Shown one piece after another: positions 8,886 to 17,024 of a stretch of 64,000 nucleotides of DNA. Below the pieces are notes generated by a model that worked only from the letters and a program-made list of their open reading frames with translations, did not search any database and was not told where the DNA came from. The stretch lies in assembly GCF_020966775.1 (NCBI RefSeq), contig NZ_JAJKFV010000029.1:2245372-2309371 (forward strand). The letters are read 5' to 3'. Each line of letters begins with the position of its first letter. The first letter of the stretch is position 1. The DNA comes from Rhodopirellula halodulae (lineage in GTDB: Bacteria; Planctomycetota; Planctomycetia; Pirellulales; Pirellulaceae). Position numbers and translations under genes: made by a program.

Positions 8886-11800
8886 TCAAGAGAACTGCAG
8901 CAGTCGCCGATGCAGTGTCGGCACCAAAACCAAGGCCAAGAGCGTCGCCCCGGCGACACCCCCGGCGATGGATACCGCCATCGGAGGCCAGAACCCGCCG
9001 CCATCCAAAATCAACGGGGTGAAACCAGCCATGGTGGTCAGCGTCGTCGCGACGACGTGTCGAGACGTATGCATGGTTTCCTGGACGGTTGCTTCGACGT
9101 CACCTTCGCGAGCGGCCGGGTTGGCTCGGATGCCGGCCAGCACAACGATGGAATCATTGATGGCGACACCGATCAATCCCATGGTGCCAATGATCGCCAT
9201 GAAACCAAACGAATAACCGCTGATGGAAAGAGCCGCCAAAGCCAAGCCGATCGATAGCATGGCGACGACCGAGATGATGCTGGCCATGCGAAAGGAACCG
9301 AATGAGAGCACCAACGTTGCCAGCATCAACACCGCCAACACGCCAACGGTCGAAAACAAATTGCCAACCGCATCGTCACGTTTGGATGCTTCGCCGCCGA
9401 ATTCGACGGAGTAACCCGCGGGCAGTTGCAATGGGTTCAAAAGCAAATCTTCTTCCAGTTGCGACTGAACCGAACTGGGCAGAACTCCCGCATCCAAAAA
9501 CGCAGCCACTTCATTCATTCGTCGACGGTTCAACCTTGGAATGGCGGCCGATTCCGGTTGCAGGGTGGTCTCCGCGAATGCGGACACGGGCGTGCGTTCA
9601 GGCTGGATTGAGTTTCGACCGGTGCCCGTCGATGTCAGCATCAGGTCCATGCTTTCCAGTCGCCCCAGGTCGCCTCGGTGGGAAGCGTCGACGCGAACGA
9701 TGATGGGGAGTTCTTCGTTTCCTTGAAGCACGCTGCCGCCGCGTTGCCCATCCAAAGCGGTCGCCAATTGTCTGGACAACTCGCCGGGCGTCACGCCGGC
9801 TTGTGCGGTCAAGGCGTCGTCGACGTCCAACGTCAGTTGCGGCAACACTTCGGACAGATCTGTTCGCACCGCCACCACATCAGGAATGCGACTCAGCCGA
9901 GCGCGAACGTCTTCGCCGATCTCTCGCAAGACCGTCAAATCGGGACCAAACAAACGCACCTCGATCGGGGCGGCAAACGGAGGCCCTTGTTCCAGTTGTC
10001 GAACGAGTACTCGTGAGGACAGCACTTCCTGATCGAGTTTCCGTTGCAATTGCCGAATGACGGGCGTTGGGTCACGCCCCTCCGCGATCCGCACCAACCC
10101 TTGCGCGAAGTTGGCGGTCCCCTGCCGATTCGCGATCACGTTGTAATAAAACTGCGGGGCACTTTCGCCGTAGAACCAATCGATCCGTTCCGCACCCATC
10201 TCTCGCGTCAGTTCGTCGACGACCTGGACCGTCTCTCGAGTTTTCGCAAGCGACGAGGTGGCGTCGCCTTCGACGGTGATATGAAATTGATTGCGTGAGC
10301 TTGGCGGAAAGAATTGTTCTTCCAAAGTGGCTGACAATGCAAATCCGAGAATCGGTAACGCAAATGCTAACGCCAGTCCAAACAGTGGGCGTTTCACCGC
10401 GGTGCGGACGACTGATTGGAACAGGCCGGCCACTCGCGGAAGGCGAAGGCCATGGTTCCACCAGTGCAATTGTTTGCCGTCGTTGGCACCGGTTGTTTCT
10501 GTTTCCTTTGACTCTGCTCGCGGAAGCACTCGTGCGGCGATTGTGGGAATAACGGTCAGCGCCAGGAACAGTGACGATGAGATCGCCAAGATCACACTGA
10601 TCGCGATGGAGCCAACGAACTCGCCCGCGGGACCAGGCATCAAAGCGATGGGGGCGAACGCCAGAGCCGTGGTCAACGTCGAACCCAGTAGTGGGACGGC
10701 CAAATGGGAAACGCTTTGCGTCATTGCGTCGCGAGGGGAGGTTCCTTTTCTTAATCGAGCCTGCACTTCATCGACCACGACGATCGCATTGTCGATCAGC
10801 AATCCCAAGGCGATGATCAAACCGGTGATCGACATTTGATGAATGGGAATCCCGGCGATTCGCAAACCGAACAAGACCATCAAACTGGCCAGCGGCAACG
10901 TGAGTGTGACGATCAAGGCGGAACGCCAACCCATCAACAACCAGATCACAGCGGCCACCGCCAACGCACCCAACAAGAGGTTTTGGGTCAGCGATTGCAG
11001 ACGATCATTCACGTAGTCGCTTTGTCGCAGGATCGTGTCCAGCTCAATGCCGTCGGGCAGCGTTTGAGCGACTTCGGCCAGCACGGTTTCCGCTCGATTG
11101 GTCCAGGTATCAATGCGATAGGAGGGCCGCACCATCATGCCCAATACAACGGCTTCGCGACCGTCGATCCGCGCGGCCGTGGCGGGCGGGTCCGGCAGCG
11201 ACAATTCGATGGTTGCGAAGTCACCGAGCCGCACGTCCGTTCCATCGCCCGCGCGAATTGGAATCTCGGCGATCTGTTCCGTGGCGTCGAGTTGATTGCC
11301 AATTTCAATCAACATCTGCATCGGCGCGTTTCGAAGTTGGCCTGCGGTCCCCTTAGCATCGTACGAAGCCAACCGTGTGGCGACGTCAGAGGGAGTCAAT
11401 CCAAGTGACGCCAATCGCCGCGGATCCAATCGCACGTCAATCTCTTCGCCCGGATCGCCGAAACGATCAATCGAATCCGTGCCTGGAAGGTTCTGCATGC
11501 GGTCTTGCAGGTCCACGGCCAATCGCCGCATCAACCGGGTGTCGGCGGGGCCGTTTCCGGTCCACGTCAGCCCAATGATCAACGCGTAGGCTCGCACCTC
11601 CAATTCGTCAAATTCAGGACGACTGGCGTCCGGTGGCAACGTCGGCAGCGAGTCTTCGATGCGACTGCGGACGCGAGACCACACCGTGTCGGTTTCGTAC
11701 ACCTCGTCGCGTAGTTCAATCGACAGGGTGCTGATGCCGACGCGGCTGACGGACCGGATCTCTTTGATTTCCTCGATGTCACGCAGTCGGTCCTCGATCT

Positions 11801-12059
11801 TCTCGGTGACCAATGCTTCGACGCGTTCCGCGGCGGCTCCGGGCAAGCGTGTGTTGACCAACGCCACACGCCGCGCCAGCACCGGATCCTCCATTCGAGG
11901 CAAAATGGCAAGGCTGCTCAGTCCCGCGACCAGAACCAATGCCAGAATCAGAACGAGCAGTCGACGATCATCAAAGAAACGTTCGGCCGTCGAGGTGATC
12001 CAGTCCTTTCTCGTCTGAGTCGAGGCCGCTGCGTTGTTGGTCGAGGGCGAGTCGGTCAT
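8886..12059 (-). CDS. RND efflux transporter permease (AcrB family)
   Basis: 1057 residues, full length for a hydrophobe/amphiphile RND pump: one N-terminal helix, large porter loop, helices 2-6, helix 7, second loop and helices 8-12. The TM4 proton-relay region reads GLLIDNAIVVVDEV, so the second Asp of the AcrB Asp-Asp pair is Asn here. The ATG at 12057-12059 overlaps the stop of the adaptor gene (ATGA). Together with the HlyD-type adaptor and TetR regulator it forms a multidrug or envelope-stress efflux operon; no outer-membrane TolC gene is adjacent. Confidence 0.95.
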   Translation of the reverse strand: MTDSPSTNNAAASTQTRKDWITSTAERFFDDRRLLVLILALVLVAGLSSLAILPRMEDPVLARRVALVNTRLPGAAAERVEALVTEKIEDRLRDIEEIKEIRSVSRVGISTLSIELRDEVYETDTVWSRVRSRIEDSLPTLPPDASRPEFDELEVRAYALIIGLTWTGNGPADTRLMRRLAVDLQDRMQNLPGTDSIDRFGDPGEEIDVRLDPRRLASLGLTPSDVATRLASYDAKGTAGQLRNAPMQMLIEIGNQLDATEQIAEIPIRAGDGTDVRLGDFATIELSLPDPPATAARIDGREAVVLGMMVRPSYRIDTWTNRAETVLAEVAQTLPDGIELDTILRQSDYVNDRLQSLTQNLLLGALAVAAVIWLLMGWRSALIVTLTLPLASLMVLFGLRIAGIPIHQMSITGLIIALGLLIDNAIVVVDEVQARLRKGTSPRDAMTQSVSHLAVPLLGSTLTTALAFAPIALMPGPAGEFVGSIAISVILAISSSLFLALTVIPTIAARVLPRAESKETETTGANDGKQLHWWNHGLRLPRVAGLFQSVVRTAVKRPLFGLALAFALPILGFALSATLEEQFFPPSSRNQFHITVEGDATSSLAKTRETVQVVDELTREMGAERIDWFYGESAPQFYYNVIANRQGTANFAQGLVRIAEGRDPTPVIRQLQRKLDQEVLSSRVLVRQLEQGPPFAAPIEVRLFGPDLTVLREIGEDVRARLSRIPDVVAVRTDLSEVLPQLTLDVDDALTAQAGVTPGELSRQLATALDGQRGGSVLQGNEELPIIVRVDASHRGDLGRLESMDLMLTSTGTGRNSIQPERTPVSAFAETTLQPESAAIPRLNRRRMNEVAAFLDAGVLPSSVQSQLEEDLLLNPLQLPAGYSVEFGGEASKRDDAVGNLFSTVGVLAVLMLATLVLSFGSFRMASIISVVAMLSIGLALAALSISGYSFGFMAIIGTMGLIGVAINDSIVVLAGIRANPAAREGDVEATVQETMHTSRHVVATTLTTMAGFTPLILDGGGFWPPMAVSIAGGVAGATLLALVLVPTLHRRLLQFS

Positions 12060-13543
12060 CGAGCCTTCCGTTCTTCTTCGGAGGAACTCGAGGGGGCGGT
12101 TCTCCAAACAGCGACGGCGCGAACGCCCGGACCGACCCGCTGGGTTCCTTCGATCACCAAAGCGTCCGTGGTGGCGACTGGACCGGAGACAAGCGACATC
12201 TGCCCCGCGGTACGCAGAACTTTTACGTCACGTCGTTGGATCGAAACGACCGCCGAAGCGTCGGGTGGTATTTGCGGGAAATCCATGTTTGATTGGCTGG
12301 TCCGTTGCGTTGCATCCGCATCGATCTGCGGTTCGGCGACGTAAACCGACCATAGCCCGCGAACACCTCGGACCAACGCCGCTGTCGGCATCCAGAAAGA
12401 TTGCATTGCGTCGCTGTCTTGATTCACAATCCAGTTGTCACGTTGAGTCTCTGTTTGCGACCAAGGAATCCAAAGCGTTGCTGTGTTGCCGATCAAAGCG
12501 ATGGAGTCTCGTTCGGATGCCTTTTCCGTGGAGACTTGGGCGGCATGAAGTCGCAACTCGATCCGGCGTGTCCTTGTGATCGGATCAATCTGAGGCTGCA
12601 TGCGAATGATCGAGCCCGGAATGGATTCCTTGATGCCTCGTTTCCCGATTGAAACTTTGAGTGAATCGTTCAATCGAAGACGGTCTGCCACGTCGACTGG
12701 AACGCCAAAGGTCGCGTGAACCGGTGGAGCCTCTAGGATTCGCAGCACGGGTTGGTTGGGCCCGATGATCGCTCCTTCGTCAAACAAACGTTCCGCGATG
12801 ACACCGTCAAATGGCGCAATGATTTGGCTATCGGCCCGGTCGACTTCAATCTTTTTTCGCGTCGCCTTGGCAGCTTCCAATCGGGCCGCCGCAGCGGCAA
12901 TTTGTTCTTGTCGTGTGCCCTCACGAAGTTCGCTCAGCGTCGCCATCGCCGCGGCTTGATCGGCTTTGAGTGCGTCCACGGCGTATTTCGCATCATCGAA
13001 TTCTTGTTGGGTTCCGGCGCCGCGCCTGCGCAGGGATTCCTGACGCAGGAACCGATTTTCAGCGGCCGAGATCTGCGCCGAAAGCTGATCGACGCGTGCG
13101 GCGGCCGCATCAATGGTTTGCTGGCGAGGGCCCGCGAACGCTTCGTCCAAAACCGCTTTGGCGGAGGCAACGTCCGCGTCGGCGGTGGCGGCTGCTGCGT
13201 CCAGGTCGGAGATGTCGATGCGGGCGAGCACGTCACCTGCTTTGACTGTGTCGCCTTCGTGCACCGCGACTACCACGAGTCGTCCGCCTCGTCGCATCGC
13301 CAGGGAACTGTCGCGACGGGCGATGATCTCACCGCGGTATTGATGGAACAATTCCGGGCCTTCGATGGAACCTGCTTCGGCAACTCGAACGTGCAAGCGT
13401 GGAGCGGTTTCCTTGGACGCTTGCTGTTCCGCCGCCGGGTCCAACGCGATGACACCGGTGCCCAAGACAATCGACAGAACCGTCGCCAGAACAAGGAAGG
13501 TCATCACTAGCGTGATTGATCGGGTGGGCCATCCACGATTCAT
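12056..13543 (-). CDS. RND periplasmic adaptor (HlyD/MFP family)
   Basis: 495 residues. A membrane anchor or signal segment lies at residues 9-32, then a barrel-sandwich half with LRV.VAEAGSIEG, a long alpha-helical hairpin rich in Ala/Gln (about 130-250), the second lipoyl half (QIIAPFDGVIAERLFDEGA) and beta-barrel domains. It links the inner-membrane pump to an outer-membrane channel. Start and stop overlap the regulator and pump genes by 4 bp each. AAGGAG lies 7 bases before the ATG. Confidence 0.94.
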   Translation of the reverse strand: MNRGWPTRSITLVMTFLVLATVLSIVLGTGVIALDPAAEQQASKETAPRLHVRVAEAGSIEGPELFHQYRGEIIARRDSSLAMRRGGRLVVVAVHEGDTVKAGDVLARIDISDLDAAAATADADVASAKAVLDEAFAGPRQQTIDAAAARVDQLSAQISAAENRFLRQESLRRRGAGTQQEFDDAKYAVDALKADQAAAMATLSELREGTRQEQIAAAAARLEAAKATRKKIEVDRADSQIIAPFDGVIAERLFDEGAIIGPNQPVLRILEAPPVHATFGVPVDVADRLRLNDSLKVSIGKRGIKESIPGSIIRMQPQIDPITRTRRIELRLHAAQVSTEKASERDSIALIGNTATLWIPWSQTETQRDNWIVNQDSDAMQSFWMPTAALVRGVRGLWSVYVAEPQIDADATQRTSQSNMDFPQIPPDASAVVSIQRRDVKVLRTAGQMSLVSGPVATTDALVIEGTQRVGPGVRAVAVWRTAPSSSSEEERKAR

Positions 13544-14355
13544 GAGGAGGCTCCTTGGGTATCAGGTGCAAGCCACCGCATGCAGTCGGGGGATTGCCGG
13601 ATCTTCTCCGCACAGCTCTCAAGATGTGGGCGAAGTTTTTTGACAAAGGCGTTGTACCGGCGGGGTTCAAACAGTGGTTCCCATCCCACGCTGTCCAGCA
13701 ATCGATTGCCGTTGCGACGAATGGTTTGTCGTGGATCCTCGATGCCGACGGCGTTGAGCGATGGGCTTGTTGCCTCCAACACCAATCCACCGTAGCTGAG
13801 CGACCACAATCCAAAGACCAAGTCTTGAATCAACTGCGATGCGGCTCGGCCTCGCTCCGGTTTCAAGTGTCCTTGGTCGATTGCCCGCTGAATCACGCCA
13901 CCGAGGGCTCCAATGCATTTCTGTTCGCAATCCGATAGCAAGTCACGACGTCCCGGCGAAGTCTTTTGCCAAACCACGTCGTGGCGAATGATTTGTTCAA
14001 TCGCGAATTCGTCCGGCATGTGATCGGCGTAAACCTCGACAGCGATGCCAACCGCCGCACATTGGTCACGGGGGACGGTTTGGCTTTGAATCGCACATTG
14101 GAACAACGCGATTCGACGCTGAACGGCACGGGTCGCGAGGGCGAGTTGGATTTCTTCTTTGTTGGCAAAGTGGTTGTAGATTGTGCCGCGAGTGCAACCC
14201 ATTTCTTTCGCGATGGCGTTCATGTTGATCGCGCCCGTGCCACCGCTGCGGAGCATCGGAAACGCTTTGTCCAGAATCCGAGATTCACGTTGCTGAATCT
14301 CGAATTGCTTGGGCGTCAGTTGAGGCGGCGTCGATTCGGTGGCGGATGCGTGCAT
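13540..14355 (-). CDS. TetR family transcriptional regulator of the RND operon
   Basis: 271 residues from the ATG at 14353-14355. The N-terminal helix-turn-helix is MNAIAKEMGCTRGTIYNHFANK; the rest is a TetR-type ligand-binding domain. It is first in the operon and its stop overlaps the adaptor start, the usual arrangement of a local repressor. In-frame ATG (14406) and TTG (14439) starts exist upstream but would run through a palindrome at 14400-14414 that is better explained as its operator. Confidence 0.9.
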   Translation of the reverse strand: MHASATESTPPQLTPKQFEIQQRESRILDKAFPMLRSGGTGAINMNAIAKEMGCTRGTIYNHFANKEEIQLALATRAVQRRIALFQCAIQSQTVPRDQCAAVGIAVEVYADHMPDEFAIEQIIRHDVVWQKTSPGRRDLLSDCEQKCIGALGGVIQRAIDQGHLKPERGRAASQLIQDLVFGLWSLSYGGLVLEATSPSLNAVGIEDPRQTIRRNGNRLLDSVGWEPLFEPRRYNAFVKKLRPHLESCAEKIRQSPDCMRWLAPDTQGASS

Positions 14356-14399
14356 ACCGACATCATGGTTGCGACCTGGAATTTGACAAGGCGCCAAAA

Positions 14400-14414
14400 T
14401 TGACATTTTGTCAA
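14400..14414. promoter_or_regulatory. Candidate TetR operator palindrome
   Basis: TTGACA-TTT-TGTCAA has perfect 6-base arms and lies about 45 bases upstream of the preferred TetR start. Another TTGACA half-site occurs at 14383-14388. Position suggests autoregulation of the efflux operon. Confidence 0.5.
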
Positions 14415-14453
14415 AAAGTGGGAGCTGGTCATTCGACAATTGGTCCGCGCATG

Positions 14454-14487
14454 AAAAAAGCCGTGCCTCGGAGGAAGCACGGCTTTT
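14454..14487 (-). terminator. Intrinsic terminator of the desaturase gene
   Basis: Eleven-base perfect stem (AAAAGCCGTGC / GCACGGCTTTT) with a 10-base loop; on the minus strand it ends in six T. It lies 27 bases downstream of the desaturase stop. Confidence 0.85.
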
Positions 14488-14514
14488 CGATAAAACGTTT
14501 GTGAAGGTTGGGAA

Positions 14515-15636
14515 TCAGGCGGCGGTTGCCTTGTCGCCCGCACCTTCTTTCTCGGCCAAACGAGCTTTCTTTTCAGCAACGGTTCGATAGTCGACCACGT
14601 CCCAAACCAGTCCAGTCGCACGAAGCAACTTGATGGCTTGCCAGGTGATGTCGAACTCCCACCACTTGTGACCGTGTTTGGCCATGCGTGGGTAAGCGTG
14701 GTGATTGTTGTGCCAGCCTTCGCCGTAAGCCACGATGGCGACCAACCAGTTGTTGCGGCTGTCGTCGGTGGTTTCGTAGTTCTTGTAGCCCCACATGTGC
14801 GAAGCACTGTTGACCATCCAAGTTGCGTGAAGCACGGCAACCAAACGGACGAACATGCCCCAAACCAGCATCGAGATCCCCAGTTCCCAACCGCCGAAGG
14901 CATAGCCGATGCCGAGCAGTGCGAACGAAGCCACGATGTGAATGGGCAGGAAGAGCACGTCAAAGGCACGCATCACGGGATCTTTGTACAGATCCGGCAC
15001 CCAACGTTTCAGGTAAGCGTCGCGATCGCCGTTGTGCGTGTGGAACGCCAACCAGAACACGTGGCTCCAGACGCTGCCGTCGTGTGGTGAGTGCGGGTCG
15101 CCTTCGAGGTCACTGTGGGCGTGGTGTTTGCGGTGATCAGCGACCCAATCCAGTGGAGAACCTTCGCCGGCGAAACAACCGATGGCGGCGAAGGTGTATC
15201 GCACCCAGTTGTAAGTCTTCATGCCGGTGTGAGTCAGCAGGCGGTGATAACCCAAGCAAATGCCGAGACTTCCGGCGACCCAGTGAAGCACCAGGGCGGT
15301 GATCAAACCGGTCCAGGTGAACGTGAATGGGGCGGCGAGGCAAACGAGGTGAGCCATCGCTAACCAGCCGACTGCCCACCAACTGATGTTGTCCATGCGG
15401 ACGCGATCGGCCTTGGTCGGTTTGGCTTGATCGCGTTTTTTGGCCTCTTTCTGAGCGACCAGCGACGAAAAACCGTCGGCGTCTTCTTTGCCAGGTTGAT
15501 CCAAACGCAGGTTCTTGCCCGCATCTGGCGTATCCAAAGTGGCGGGTGCCGATTGGATTTCAGGTGATTGTTTATCCTCGTTGCCCTGCTTTTTGACGGG
15601 GCCCCGGTTTTTGGTGGGTTCAACAACGGTCGACAT
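14515..15636 (-). CDS. Acyl-CoA/acyl-lipid delta-9-type fatty acid desaturase
   Basis: Membrane di-iron desaturase introducing a double bond into acyl chains, for membrane fluidity. The three His boxes are HRLLTH, HRKHHAHSD and HNNHH. 373 residues, with a hydrophilic Lys/Asp-rich extension of about 75 residues before the first helix. Four hydrophobic segments flank the boxes as in the family. Monocistronic, with a strong terminator downstream. Regiospecificity is inferred from family resemblance only. Confidence 0.93.
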   Translation of the reverse strand: MSTVVEPTKNRGPVKKQGNEDKQSPEIQSAPATLDTPDAGKNLRLDQPGKEDADGFSSLVAQKEAKKRDQAKPTKADRVRMDNISWWAVGWLAMAHLVCLAAPFTFTWTGLITALVLHWVAGSLGICLGYHRLLTHTGMKTYNWVRYTFAAIGCFAGEGSPLDWVADHRKHHAHSDLEGDPHSPHDGSVWSHVFWLAFHTHNGDRDAYLKRWVPDLYKDPVMRAFDVLFLPIHIVASFALLGIGYAFGGWELGISMLVWGMFVRLVAVLHATWMVNSASHMWGYKNYETTDDSRNNWLVAIVAYGEGWHNNHHAYPRMAKHGHKWWEFDITWQAIKLLRATGLVWDVVDYRTVAEKKARLAEKEGAGDKATAA

Positions 15637-15995
15637 CAGAGAACGATCCTGGTCTCGTGTTCACTACTGGTCCAGTCAAAACGCGGCCAGGGTTGGCGTG
15701 CGTCTCGATTCCGCGGGAAGAATAGCAACCCGATGCCGTTTCGAGGTCTCGCTCAATGTAAATCCGTGTAACGGTTGTGTAATTGTTGGCTGGGCCCGCC
15801 GATTCCAGAGGGGGCAGGTTGCAGCCGAGGGGGCGATCTGGTTCTTTTGAGGGCGCAGATCGAGCGGTCAATGGGCGGACACCGTCAATCCATGACCCGG
15901 TTTGCTTCCCCACCCCACCCATTCGCCCAGCTTCTAGCTATCCGAATCAACCGTCCGAAGTTGCAAGGACGAGTTGAATCGAGGCTCTCGCACAC
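15637..15995. other. Intergenic region between divergent desaturase and epmA-like genes
   Basis: 359 bases; open frames here show no family resemblance. It must carry the promoters of both divergent genes, but no confident box is recognised. Confidence 0.5.
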
Positions 15996-17015
15996 GTGAA
16001 CACTCCCTCCAACGATTCGGCTGCGGTGAACTCGTCGCACGGCCAAGGTGACGCCGTTCCGTTGGCGATACGTTTGCAACAGCGTGCCGAGATGCTCCGC
16101 GAAGTGCGCTGGTTTTTTGACTCACGTGGTTTTATCGAAGTCCAGCCACCGTGTTTGAGTCGCGATTGCGTCGTGGACGCTTTTCTGGATCCGATCGAAG
16201 TCGACGCGTCCCAGGTCGGCTGCACCGAATCGGATGCTCCCGAGCGGTTTTATCTGCAAACTTCGCCCGAGTCCGCAATGAAACGGTTGCTGGCCGAAGG
16301 TGCCCCGTCCATCTACGCGATCACACCTGTGTTCCGTAAAGGTGAGATCGGGGATCGGCACAACGTCGAATTCACCATGTTGGAATGGTACGAGGTCGCG
16401 GGTGACGGGCGATCCGCCATCGCATTGATGGGCGACCTGGCCACGGAAATTTTGCGAGTCCCTTCCTATCAAGTCGTGACTTACCGCGAGGTGTTCCAAT
16501 CGCATCTTGGTTTCGATCCGATTGATGTGCCGGTGAATGAGTTGTTTCGGCATGTCAATGATTTCGACGCGGTACTGGCTGAGTCAATCGGTCCGGATCG
16601 TGATGCGTTGTTGGATGTGCTACTGAGCGAACGGATTGAACCAGTGTTTGCCAGTGAACAGCCCACCATTCTGACTCGCTATCCGCTGACGCAAGCCGCT
16701 TTGGCAAAGCCATGCGAAGCAGATCCGCAGTGTGCTGAGCGGTTTGAGTTGTTCTATCGAGGCATCGAGCTGGCCAATGGCTACGACGAACTACTCGACG
16801 CAGACGAGTTGGTCCTGCGATACAAGCAAAACAACGAAACGCGAATACGACACGGGCGTCCAGCGTTGCCGGTGCAGACGACTCTCGTGGACGCCATGCG
16901 TCGTGGGTTGCCGGAGTGCAGTGGCGTTGCACTCGGCATCGACCGATTGTTGATGCTCCGTGTGAACGCTGACTGCATTGAAGATGTGATTCCTTTCCCC
17001 ACCCATCGAGCCTGA
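15996..17015 (+). CDS. epmA: EF-P lysine ligase-like protein (EpmA/GenX, truncated LysRS paralogue)
   Basis: 339 residues, matching the short LysRS-like ligases that lack the anticodon-binding domain and attach beta-lysine (or another amino acid) to elongation factor P. Class II aminoacyl-tRNA synthetase motif 2 is seen as FRKGEIGDRHNVEFTMLEWY and motif 3 as GVALGIDRLLML. GTG start at 15996. Partner genes for beta-lysine synthesis (epmB) and efp are not in this window. The aquaporin fusion gene follows almost directly. Confidence 0.88.
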   Translation: MNTPSNDSAAVNSSHGQGDAVPLAIRLQQRAEMLREVRWFFDSRGFIEVQPPCLSRDCVVDAFLDPIEVDASQVGCTESDAPERFYLQTSPESAMKRLLAEGAPSIYAITPVFRKGEIGDRHNVEFTMLEWYEVAGDGRSAIALMGDLATEILRVPSYQVVTYREVFQSHLGFDPIDVPVNELFRHVNDFDAVLAESIGPDRDALLDVLLSERIEPVFASEQPTILTRYPLTQAALAKPCEADPQCAERFELFYRGIELANGYDELLDADELVLRYKQNNETRIRHGRPALPVQTTLVDAMRRGLPECSGVALGIDRLLMLRVNADCIEDVIPFPTHRA

Positions 17016-17024
17016 TTGAAGACC

